From: JAJXWB01 sp046349085
Lineage (GTDB): Bacteria; Pseudomonadota; Alphaproteobacteria; Rhizobiales; Beijerinckiaceae
DNA: 64,000 nucleotides
Assembly (NCBI GenBank): GCA_046349085.1
Contig: JAXMDA010000001.1
Location: 248,001 to 312,000, forward strand
Reading direction: 5' to 3'
Below, piece after piece: positions 53,449 through 61,372 of the stretch. The notes beneath the pieces are model-generated. The model saw nothing but the letters and a program-made list of their open reading frames with translations, had not been told where the DNA came from and made no database searches. The translations under genes were made by a program, and so were the position numbers. How positions within the stretch are numbered: the first letter of the stretch is position 1; each line of letters begins with the position of its first letter.

Positions 53449-54528
53449 ATGGCGCGCATCACCATGCGGCAATTGCTGGATCACGCGGCCGAGCGCGGCT
53501 ACGGCGTGCCGGCGTTCAACATCAACAACATGGAACAGGGCCTCGCCATTCTCGAGGCGGCGAAGGCCACGGACTCGCCGGTCATCCTCCAGGCGAGCCG
53601 CGGCGCGCGCGCCTATGCCGGCGATATCATGCTCGCCAAGATGATGGAGGCGCTGGAGGACATGTATCCGGCTATCCCGATCTGCATCCACCAGGATCAC
53701 GGCGACCGCGTTTCGACCTGCCTGTCGGCCATTCAGAACGGCTTCACCTCGGTCATGATGGACGGATCGCTGAAGGAAGACGGCAAGACGCCGGCCGACT
53801 ACGCCTACAATGTGTCGATCACGCGTGAAGTGACGCGGCTCGCGCATATGGTCGGCGCGTCGGTCGAAGGCGAGCTCGGCTGCCTCGGCTCGCTCGAGAC
53901 CGGTCACGGCGAAGCCGAGGACGGGCACGGCTTTGAAGGCAAGCTCGATCGCTCGATGCTGCTGACCGATCCCGACGAGGCCGCGCGCTTTGTCGCGGAC
54001 ACCAAGGTGGATGCGCTCGCCGTGGCGATCGGCACGTCGCATGGCGCCTACAAGTTCACGCGCAAGCCGACGAGCGACGTGCTGGCGATGGACGTGATCG
54101 AACGGATTCACGAGAAGTTGCCGAACACGCATATCGTGATGCACGGCTCGTCGTCGGTGCCGGAGGAATGGCGCGACGTGTTCAACGCCAATGGCGGCGC
54201 GATGCGCGAGACCTACGGCGTGCCGGTGGAAGAAATCGTGCGCGGCATCAGGCACGGCGTGCGCAAGGTGAACATCGACACCGACCTGCGGCTCGCCTGC
54301 GTCGCGGAATTCCGGCGCGTCGCGCATACGAAGCGCGACGAATTCGATCCGCGCAAGTTCCTGAAGCCGGCGATGGACGCCATGCGCGACGTCTGCCGGG
54401 CGCGCTTCGAGGCCTTTGGCACGGCCGGCAACGCCTCGAGGATCAAGGCGATTCCGATGAGCGACATGGCTCGGCGCTATGCGGCCGGCGCGCTCGACCC
54501 GACGGGCGCGACAAAGAGCGCCGCCTGA
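53449..54528 (+). CDS. cbbA: Class II fructose-bisphosphate aldolase
   Basis: 359 residues of the metal-dependent aldolase. Zinc ligands lie in HQDHGD, 'GTSHGAYKF' and 'VMHGSSSVP'. 'KVNIDTDLRLA' and the length match the CbbA branch found in cbb operons. It joins triose phosphates to make fructose-1,6-bisphosphate (and sedoheptulose bisphosphate). GGGAGG precedes the start, 11 bp after the transketolase stop. Confidence 0.96.
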   Translation: MARITMRQLLDHAAERGYGVPAFNINNMEQGLAILEAAKATDSPVILQASRGARAYAGDIMLAKMMEALEDMYPAIPICIHQDHGDRVSTCLSAIQNGFTSVMMDGSLKEDGKTPADYAYNVSITREVTRLAHMVGASVEGELGCLGSLETGHGEAEDGHGFEGKLDRSMLLTDPDEAARFVADTKVDALAVAIGTSHGAYKFTRKPTSDVLAMDVIERIHEKLPNTHIVMHGSSSVPEEWRDVFNANGGAMRETYGVPVEEIVRGIRHGVRKVNIDTDLRLACVAEFRRVAHTKRDEFDPRKFLKPAMDAMRDVCRARFEAFGTAGNASRIKAIPMSDMARRYAAGALDPTGATKSAA

Positions 54529-54565
54529 CCAGACCCGCCAGCAACGATAGACAACGGAGACGACC

Positions 54566-55948
54566 ATGGACCAGTCCAATCGCTACGCCAATCTCAATCT
54601 CAGGGAAGCCGACCTGATCGCCGGCGGACGCCACGTGCTGTGCGCCTACGTCATGAAGCCGAAGGCCGGACACGGCTATCTCGAGACGGCCGCGCATTTC
54701 GCGGCGGAATCCTCGACGGGCACCAATGTCGAGGTCTCGACCACGGACGATTTCACGCGCGGCGTCGATGCGCTCGTCTACGAAATCGATCCGCCGAAGG
54801 AGATCATGAAGATCGCCTATCCGCTCGAACTGTTCGATCGCAACATCATCGACGGCCGCGCGATGATCGCGTCGTTCCTCACGCTGACGATCGGCAACAA
54901 CCAGGGCATGGGCGACGTCGAATACGGCAAGATGCACGATTTCTACGTTCCGCCGGCCTATCTGCGCCTGTTCGACGGACCGGCGACGACAATCAAGGAT
55001 CTGTGGCGCGTGCTCGACCGGCCGGTGGTCGACGGCGGCTTCATCGTCGGCACGATCATCAAGCCGAAGCTGGGGCTGCGGCCGAAGCCCTTCGCCGACG
55101 CCTGCTACGATTTCTGGCTCGGCGGCGACTTCATCAAGAACGACGAGCCGCAGGGCAACCAGACCTTCGCGCCGTTCAGGGAGACGGTCTGCGCGGTCAA
55201 CGAGGCGATGAAGCGCGCGCAGGACAAGACGGGCGCGGCAAAGCTGTTCTCGTTCAACATCACCGCCGACGATCATTACGAGATGATCGCGCGCGGCGAA
55301 TACATCCTCGAGACATTCGGCGAGAACGCCGACCATGTCGCGTTCCTCGTCGACGGCTACGTCGCGGGGCCGGCGGCGGTGACGACGGCGCGCCGCAGGT
55401 TCCCGAAGCAATATCTGCACTATCATCGCGCCGGCCACGGCGCGGTGACCTCGCCGCAGTCCAGGCGCGGCTACACCGCCTTCGTGCTGGCGAAGATGGC
55501 GCGCCTGCAGGGCGCCTCCGGCATCCATGTCGGCACGATGGGCTACGGCAAGATGGAGGGCGAGGCGGGCGACAAGGCGACCGCCTACATGATCTCGGAA
55601 GACAGCGCCGACGGGCCGTTCTATCATCAGGAATGGCTCGGCATCGCGCCGACGACGCCGATCATTTCCGGCGGCATGAACGCGCTGCGCATGCCCGGGT
55701 TCTTCGCCAATCTCGGCCATTCCAACCTGATCATGACCGCAGGCGGCGGCGCCTTCGGCCATGTCGACGGCGGCGCGGCGGGCGCGATCTCGCTGCGACA
55801 GGCCGAGCAGTGCTGGAAGGCCGGCGCCGACCCGGTCGAATTCGCGCGGGACCACCGCGAATTCGCGCGCGCCTTTGCGAGCTTCCCGCAGGACGCCGAC
55901 AATATCTATCCGGGCTGGCGCGACGCGCTCGGCCGCGCGGCGGCGTGA
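54566..55948 (+). CDS. cbbM: Ribulose-1,5-bisphosphate carboxylase/oxygenase, form II large subunit
   Basis: 460 residues. Active-site positions fit the Rhodospirillum rubrum form II numbering: Lys166 (in KPKLGL), the carbamylated Lys191 with Asp193 and Glu194 (GGDFIKNDE), and the later 'HYHRAGHGA' and 'SGGMNALRMPG'. Form II needs no small subunit, and none is encoded here. It fixes CO2. It is the last gene of the cbb operon; no terminator is evident after it. Confidence 0.97.
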   Translation: MDQSNRYANLNLREADLIAGGRHVLCAYVMKPKAGHGYLETAAHFAAESSTGTNVEVSTTDDFTRGVDALVYEIDPPKEIMKIAYPLELFDRNIIDGRAMIASFLTLTIGNNQGMGDVEYGKMHDFYVPPAYLRLFDGPATTIKDLWRVLDRPVVDGGFIVGTIIKPKLGLRPKPFADACYDFWLGGDFIKNDEPQGNQTFAPFRETVCAVNEAMKRAQDKTGAAKLFSFNITADDHYEMIARGEYILETFGENADHVAFLVDGYVAGPAAVTTARRRFPKQYLHYHRAGHGAVTSPQSRRGYTAFVLAKMARLQGASGIHVGTMGYGKMEGEAGDKATAYMISEDSADGPFYHQEWLGIAPTTPIISGGMNALRMPGFFANLGHSNLIMTAGGGAFGHVDGGAAGAISLRQAEQCWKAGADPVEFARDHREFARAFASFPQDADNIYPGWRDALGRAAA

Positions 55949-56169
55949 GCAACGTCGAGCGCTCCAATACGTGACCGGCCGACGCGTCTCAGCGACTTGC
56001 AGAGCGCGCCGGCCGCGCATCGCCGCCAGTTGGATCGCCGCCATAGCGTCGCGTGGCCGATATGGTCGCGCGGCAATCAATGCAGCCCTGAACTCGACGC
56101 TTCGATCTCGCGTATCGGCGTCGCTTACGGTAGAAGCAGGACGCAAGTAATATTGGTCCGGCTGATCCG

Positions 56170-56604
56170 ATGTTCGAACTGTCTCACTTCTTGCCCTATC
56201 ATATCAACCGCACCGGCCTGCGGTTAGCCGCGGCGTTCAGCGCCGATCTCCAACGGTACGGTCTATCGATCACCATGTGGCGTGTTCTGGCCGTGCTTTG
56301 GCAACACGGAGAGCTGAAGGTCACCGACCTGATGGTCGATACTTCCATTGAGCAATCAACGCTGTCGCGCTTGCTCGTCGTGATGGAAAAGCGTGAATTG
56401 CTGACCCGGCGAAGGAGCGAGACGGATGCTCGCACGGTTCTGGTCAGCCTGACGCCCGCCGGAAAGAAGATCACCAAAGAGCTGATTCCCCTGGCCATGC
56501 GCAATCAGCGCATCGCCCTGCGCGGATTCGCGCCCGAACAAGTGGACCAGCTTTATTCAATGTTGTCGCGCATCTACGAAAACGCTGCGGACCTCGTCGT
56601 CTAA
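56170..56604 (+). CDS. MarR-family transcriptional regulator
   Basis: 144 residues with the winged HTH 'LKVTDLMVDTSIEQSTLSRLLVVMEKRELLTRRRSETDARTVLVSLTPAGKK'. It resembles aromatic-acid-responsive MarR proteins such as BadR-type regulators. It converges on the monooxygenase gene; 119 bp separate the stops. Two matching palindromes in the divergent promoter region of that module are its probable operators; binding is inferred. Confidence 0.9.
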   Translation: MFELSHFLPYHINRTGLRLAAAFSADLQRYGLSITMWRVLAVLWQHGELKVTDLMVDTSIEQSTLSRLLVVMEKRELLTRRRSETDARTVLVSLTPAGKKITKELIPLAMRNQRIALRGFAPEQVDQLYSMLSRIYENAADLVV

Positions 56605-56723
56605 GCGGCCACGCCACGCAGCGACGCCGGACGGCGAACGTGCGCATAGACCCGCGACCCCGTCGCAAGCCGCGCCGACAGTGCAAGCTCGCAAGTCACG
56701 GATAATCGCCGAACGACAGTTCT

Positions 56724-57866
56724 CTAGGCCTTCGCTTGGGCCGGATGACGTTTTTCGTACGCCTCCGCCAGCGCCGGGTCGCGGCGCCTGACTTCCGCAT
56801 GGTCGACTCGACCGGTGCGGGTCATATAGGAGTAAGCGAAGTCCACCGGATCGAGTTTGATCAATTCATCCATCTTCTCGTACCAGCGCAGACTTACGTT
56901 TGCTGCGTCCCAGATCGCCTTCATCGGACGCAGGCGAATCTCCTCGTATAGGGCAAGGGCCGCAGGAACGTTGTCGCCGACTTGCCTGAAGGCTTGAAAC
57001 AGCGCGATGGAATCCTCCATCGCCAAACGCGTGCCAGATCCGATCGAGAAGTGAGCCGTGCGCAATGCGTCGCCCATGAGCACGACGTTGTCGAAGCTCC
57101 AGCGTTCGTTCCAGATGGCCGGAAACTGCCGCCAGTGGGAATTGTTCGAGATGATTTTGCGCCCTTCGAGATCCTTGGCGAAAACGCGCTCGCAGTAAGC
57201 GATCGTGTCTTCGGGACTCATGGTTTCGAAGCCGCCCTTTCGCCAGGTCTCGTCGGTGAGCTCGACCAGAAAGGTGCTTCGCACCGGGCTGTAGCGATAA
57301 TGGTGCGCGCAGAAGACGCCGATCTCGGTTTCGCGAAATGTCAGCGTAAGGCTGTTGAACGGCTTGGTCGCGCCGTACCAGATAAACCTGTTCGGGCGCC
57401 AATCGACGCTGGTGCCGAACTTCGCCTCGTTTTCCTGGCGAATCCAGGAGAACGCGCCGTTCGCGCCGACGATCAGATCGGCTTCGCCAATATCGGCGAG
57501 CGAGGTTTTCTCCGTCTCGAATTCGATCTTGACGCCGAGCCTTTCGACGAATTCGTAGAGGAGGGTCAACATCTCCAGCCGGCCAATCGACGTGAAGCCG
57601 TTTCCAGCTATCGGGATTCGCGTGTCGTTATGTACGACCGTAATCTCGGGCCAACGCTCCATGTGGGGCGTCAGGAAGTCGTAGAGTTCCTGATCGTCGG
57701 CCTTGAGAAACTCGAGGGCGCGGTCAGAAAAGACGACCCCGAAGCCCCATGTGGCGTTCCGCGGGGAGCGCTCATACAGCGTGATCTCATGCGTCGGGTC
57801 GTGACGCTTCATAAGCGCGGCGAAATGCAGGCCGGCAGGTCCTGCGCCAACAATCCTGATCTTCAT
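56724..57866 (-). CDS. FAD-dependent aryl-CoA monooxygenase (salicylyl-CoA 5-hydroxylase-like)
   Basis: 380 residues. The FAD site is VGAGPAGLHFAALMKRHDPTHEITLYERS-type sequence, and 'WGFGVVFSDRALEFL' follows. The GD motif is 'VVLMGDALRTAHFSIGSGTRLAMEDSIALFQAF'. This layout is that of SdgC-type salicylyl-CoA 5-hydroxylases and the N-terminal half of anthraniloyl-CoA monooxygenase. It should hydroxylate an aryl-CoA with NAD(P)H and O2. GAGGAG precedes the start at 57866. Its promoter carries a -10 TATAAT overlapping a palindrome. Confidence 0.85.
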   Translation of the reverse strand: MKIRIVGAGPAGLHFAALMKRHDPTHEITLYERSPRNATWGFGVVFSDRALEFLKADDQELYDFLTPHMERWPEITVVHNDTRIPIAGNGFTSIGRLEMLTLLYEFVERLGVKIEFETEKTSLADIGEADLIVGANGAFSWIRQENEAKFGTSVDWRPNRFIWYGATKPFNSLTLTFRETEIGVFCAHHYRYSPVRSTFLVELTDETWRKGGFETMSPEDTIAYCERVFAKDLEGRKIISNNSHWRQFPAIWNERWSFDNVVLMGDALRTAHFSIGSGTRLAMEDSIALFQAFRQVGDNVPAALALYEEIRLRPMKAIWDAANVSLRWYEKMDELIKLDPVDFAYSYMTRTGRVDHAEVRRRDPALAEAYEKRHPAQAKA

Positions 57867-57911
57867 TGCGTCTCCTCGTCTCGCCCGGCCCAGGGCGGAG
57901 CGAGCAATTAT

Positions 57912-57929
57912 TATATGCATTATCATATA
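57912..57929. promoter_or_regulatory. Operator-like palindrome at the monooxygenase promoter
   Basis: TATATG-CATTAT-CATATA, perfect 6-bp arms with a 6-bp spacer. On the minus strand a -10-like TATAAT (57910-57915) overlaps the left arm. Same architecture as the site at 58078-58095. Confidence 0.65.
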
Positions 57930-58071
57930 CAAGACGCCGCATTGCGCAATCGGTCGACAAGTTGAAAGAAGCGTCGGCCTCCCTGAATAGGCCATTATAT
58001 GAGCCGTTGCGCGCCTTCCCGGGCCAGTTCGCGCTGCAGCGCAACAAGCGGGCAATCGGGGCAAACCTGCC

Positions 58072-58099
58072 TTGAAATATATGAAACAGCATGTATTAT
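58072..58099 (+). promoter_or_regulatory. Sigma-70 promoter of the aryl-CoA ligase gene with embedded operator
   Basis: TTGAAA (58072-58077), 16-bp spacer, TATTAT (58094-58099). The spacer is filled by TATATG-AAACAG-CATGTA (58078-58095; one mismatch between arms), matching the palindrome at 57912-57929. A repressor bound here would block RNA polymerase. Confidence 0.65.
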
Positions 58100-58144
58100 C
58101 CGGACCCAATTCATACACATAAGTCGTAGCTCAGGGAGGATCGC

Positions 58145-59818
58145 TTGCTGCAGGGATGCGTGCCGTGGCCAGCGGAATCGGCTCGACAATTTCGAGCGAA
58201 GGGCTACTGGGAGGACGTATCGATCCCTGCCCTGTTCGCAGCGATGGCGGCTGGCGAACCTGACCGGATTGCCGTCGTCGATGGCGAACGTCGCATGACG
58301 CTCAGCGCTCTTTGGGCGGCCAGCGGTCGGCTGGCCGCGCATTTCCATCGCCTGGGCCTGGGCATAGGCGATCGCGTCGTCTTTCAGTTGCCGAGCAGCG
58401 TCGCGTTTTTCGAGTCGTTCCTGGCGCTCTTGCGGCTTGGCGTCATTCCGATAATGGCGCTGCCGCCGCATCGCGAGACGGAATTGCTTCACTTTGCGCG
58501 GTTCGGCGGGGCCAAGGCGCTGTTCGTGCCGCAGAAGATCGGTGAATTCGATTTCCGGCGGATGGCCGAGCATGTTCGCGCCGGCGCGCCTACTCTCGAG
58601 CAGGTATTCGTGCTGGGCGATGCGCTCGAGGGCCAGCAATCCCTCGTCGCGCTCGCAGCGCGACCGGCCGATCCACACGACCTCGAACTGGTCGGCAATA
58701 TCGAAATTGATCCGAATGACGTCGCGCTGATGTTGCTGTCAGGCGGCACGACGGCTTTGCCGAAGCTCATACCTCGCACACACAACGACTACGTGTACAA
58801 CTTCAAGCAGAGCGCCAGGGTCGCAGGCTTCGACGAAAAGACCGTCGTTCTGGCCGTTCTCCCGCTGGCGCACAATTACACCCTTGGTTCTCCGGGCGTT
58901 CTGGGAGCTCTATCCTTTGGCGGCCGCGTCGTCGTTTCGGGCAAGACGGACATCGAGACGATTTTCTCGCTGGTGGAACGTGAAAAGGCGACGGTCATTC
59001 CTGCCGCCGTTCCGCTGATCGTCAACTGGCTGAATGACGAACGCCTGAATCGTTTCGATACCAGCTCGTTGACGCTTGTGCAGAATGGGGGAGCGAGACT
59101 GTCTCCGGAGTTGAGAACTCGCCTGCGTCAGAGACTCGGCTGTCAATTCCAGGAGATCTACGGGACCGCGGAAGGCCTGCTGAACCTGACCCGGCTCGAC
59201 GATTCCGAAGACAGGATCCTACACAGTTCGGGCGCTCCGATTTGCGACGACGACGAAATCAAAGTCCTGGACTCCGACGGCAACGAAGTGCCCGACGGAG
59301 AGCCGGGCGAACTCGTGGTTCGCGGGCCGTACACGATCCGAGGCTATTACAACGCGCCAGAGATCAATGCGAAGTCGTTCACGTCGGACGGCTTCTACCG
59401 CATGGGCGACATCGTCAGGAAGAATGGCCGCTATATCGTTACGGAAGGTCGCAAGAACGACCTCATCAACCGCGGCGGCGAGAAGATAAGCACCGACGAG
59501 ATCGAGAATTACATGCTCAAGCACCCGGCGATACGCGGGGTCGCCATCGTCGCGATGCCGGACCCGACGTTTGGCGAGAAGGCGTGCGCCTTCGTTACGC
59601 TCAATCCCGGCCAATCGCTTGGTTTCGAGGAACTGACAAAGTTTCTGCTCGATCAGAAGATCGCGAAGTTCAAATTGCCCGAACGACTCGAAATCCTGGA
59701 CGACTTTCCGATTTCGCCGGCCGGAAAGATCCTGCGGCGAACCCTTCGCGAAACAATCGACGCCAAACTGGCGCAGGAAAGGGGAGACAGCCCACTCCCC
59801 CACCCGTCACCACAGTGA
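58145..59818 (+). CDS. EntE/DhbE-like aryl-CoA ligase (salicylate-type)
   Basis: 557 residues from a TTG start preceded by AGGGAGGA. Motifs: LLSGGTTALPKLIPRTHNDY, 'LPLAHNYTLGSPG' (the His-Asn pair that contacts the 2-hydroxyl of salicylate or 2,3-dihydroxybenzoate in EntE), 'YGTAEGLLN', GRKNDLINRGGEKISTDEIE and the Lys in 'SPAGKILRRTL'. With the adjacent aryl-CoA hydroxylase it fits salicylate activation to salicylyl-CoA rather than siderophore synthesis, since no siderophore genes are near. Confidence 0.88.
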   Translation: MLQGCVPWPAESARQFRAKGYWEDVSIPALFAAMAAGEPDRIAVVDGERRMTLSALWAASGRLAAHFHRLGLGIGDRVVFQLPSSVAFFESFLALLRLGVIPIMALPPHRETELLHFARFGGAKALFVPQKIGEFDFRRMAEHVRAGAPTLEQVFVLGDALEGQQSLVALAARPADPHDLELVGNIEIDPNDVALMLLSGGTTALPKLIPRTHNDYVYNFKQSARVAGFDEKTVVLAVLPLAHNYTLGSPGVLGALSFGGRVVVSGKTDIETIFSLVEREKATVIPAAVPLIVNWLNDERLNRFDTSSLTLVQNGGARLSPELRTRLRQRLGCQFQEIYGTAEGLLNLTRLDDSEDRILHSSGAPICDDDEIKVLDSDGNEVPDGEPGELVVRGPYTIRGYYNAPEINAKSFTSDGFYRMGDIVRKNGRYIVTEGRKNDLINRGGEKISTDEIENYMLKHPAIRGVAIVAMPDPTFGEKACAFVTLNPGQSLGFEELTKFLLDQKIAKFKLPERLEILDDFPISPAGKILRRTLRETIDAKLAQERGDSPLPHPSPQ

Positions 59819-60037
59819 CAGCTCGTTGGCTCGGCGTCTGGAACGAACCTCCGGAGATCCGGGCGCACGCGGCGAGCTCGCAACCCGCGTGCAACCACAA
59901 ACCGGCCCGACCGCTACGAGGATGCCTGTCGCCGTGCATAGTTGGCGACATCAGCGACTGCGATGAGCATAGGTCCGCTAGGGGCAGATTGCAGGCATGT
60001 CGCTCGCCGCGCCGCGCGAACGCCGCTCGCAGCCGCT

Positions 60038-60694
60038 TCAGTTCGTCGTTGTCTTGCCGCCGCGCATGGACACGAGCTTGCCCTCACGAAATCCGAGAAT
60101 GAGCCAGGCGGTCTCATCGAAACCGTCTGGGAGCTTTCCCGCGTGAGAATACACGATCCGAGCAGCTTCCGACTTCGACGGCGGTCCCAACGCCGTGATT
60201 ACTTCCTGACGCGCCATACCTAGATGCAGCTTGCCGTCGAAGACGACGGGCGAGAACTTTTCCGGGAGGATGGCGCAATCGGTCGCAGCCCCGGCGTCGT
60301 TCTCGGCGAGTTCTTCGACGATCTCCGTGACGAGATGGTCCGGGCCGCCTATCTCTCCGGACAGGACCCATAGTCGATGCTGCGCGCGCCGATAACACAG
60401 CCAATGGATGCTGCCTGCAGCGTCGCCTTGGTGTTGGATGGTCCCTTCGCCCACGGCTTCGCGAACCGCGTCGAGCCGCGTCTCCTCGAAGCGGCCGGCG
60501 AATGCGCCTAGCGAAAAGCGGGTCGCCAATCTCTTCACGACCGTCGCCGACGCGCGCTCCAGCGCTTGTTCGTCGAGCGGGGGCGGCGGCGTCTGCGCGG
60601 AGACGGCGTCCGCGGGGATCGCAAAAAGGAGAAGGAGCAAGAAGAGCGTCTTTCGGCCATCAACTCCGAATTGCAGCGAGGCGATACGGTTCAT
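60038..60694 (-). CDS. Secreted protein with C-terminal BamE/SmpA-like domain
   Basis: 218 residues from an ATG at 60694. A signal peptide (hydrophobic run 'TLFLLLLLFAIPADAVSA', cleavage at about 33) precedes a mature protein whose last 80 residues ('GKLHLGMARQEVITALGPPSK...VYSHAGKLPDGFDETAWLILGFREGKLVSM') match the small BamE/OmlA-like fold. The middle (50-130) is unrecognised. An alternative start at 60844 would add two hydrophobic helices and is weaker. It is likely periplasmic; function unknown. Confidence 0.65.
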   Translation of the reverse strand: MNRIASLQFGVDGRKTLFLLLLLFAIPADAVSAQTPPPPLDEQALERASATVVKRLATRFSLGAFAGRFEETRLDAVREAVGEGTIQHQGDAAGSIHWLCYRRAQHRLWVLSGEIGGPDHLVTEIVEELAENDAGAATDCAILPEKFSPVVFDGKLHLGMARQEVITALGPPSKSEAARIVYSHAGKLPDGFDETAWLILGFREGKLVSMRGGKTTTN

Positions 60695-61195
60695 CGCGGA
60701 CGAATTTCTCAGCCTGCGGACGATGCCGAGCGCGGGGCTGAGAAGGAGGGCCAGAAGGAGCGACGCAAGGACGACGAACTTCAAGAGAAGCGTCAGCGAG
60801 GTGAACGCCAGTAGCAGCCAATGTATGGCGGACGCCGTTTCCATGCGGACGCTCTCTGCGCGCGACGTGAATGCACTGACCATATGAACCGCAACAGCTT
60901 GGGCGGATGTGCTGCTGCGCACCGGAGGCCACAGTCGCTGCCGCCTCACGCCTTGGACAGGCCCGGCCACGACGGCGAGCAACGGCTGCAATCCGTCGCT
61001 TGCTGACATCCGCGCTGGGAGAATAGTTGGCCCGGCTTGGCGCGCAACACGGCAAAGTCCGGGAACCCCTTCCTGGACGTATCGGAGAGTTTCAATTTCG
61101 TCTTCGCCGCTACCCCGGCGCTACCCAAGACCGCACAGGCAAGCGAACGTACTGCACTGACCAGAAATAATTCGCTGACTTTTCAGAAGCGTAGG
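60695..61195. other. Intergenic region, about 500 bp, no confident gene
   Basis: Holds possible N-terminal extension codons of the secreted-protein gene (to 60844), then no convincing reading frame up to the tRNA. I see no promoter motif that stands out. Confidence 0.5.
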
Positions 61196-61272
61196 TGGCG
61201 CGCCCGAAAGGATTCGAACCTCTGACCCCCAGATTCGTAGTCTGGTGCTCTATCCAGCTGAGCTACGGGCGC
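61196..61272 (-). tRNA. tRNA-Arg (anticodon ACG)
   Basis: On the minus strand the 7-bp acceptor stem is GCGCCCG/CGGGCGC. The D arm is AGCTCAGCTGGATAGAGC, and the anticodon stem CCAGA/TCTGG encloses CTACGAA. The T arm contains GGTTCGAATCC. The G discriminator and encoded CCA are present (61196-61199 on the plus strand as TGGC). The ACG anticodon, deaminated to ICG, reads CGN Arg codons. Confidence 0.97.
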
Positions 61273-61372
61273 GCAGGACCGGCGTGTCGCCGAATCCAGC
61301 TCCGGCGAACGAGCGCCGAGGCAGCGTCCGTCTAACCGGTCGCGCCGGCAAAGGCAAGTCGCCTTTGCAAGT

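Noticed and set aside
58145..59818. Siderophore (enterobactin-type) activation enzyme
   Set aside because: The ligase is EntE-like, but no isochorismate or NRPS genes are near, and its neighbour is an aryl-CoA hydroxylase, so a degradative role fits better.
60695..60844. N-terminal extension of the BamE-like secreted protein adding two hydrophobic helices
   Set aside because: A recognisable signal peptide begins at 60694; the extension is possible from 60844 but would place that signal internally.
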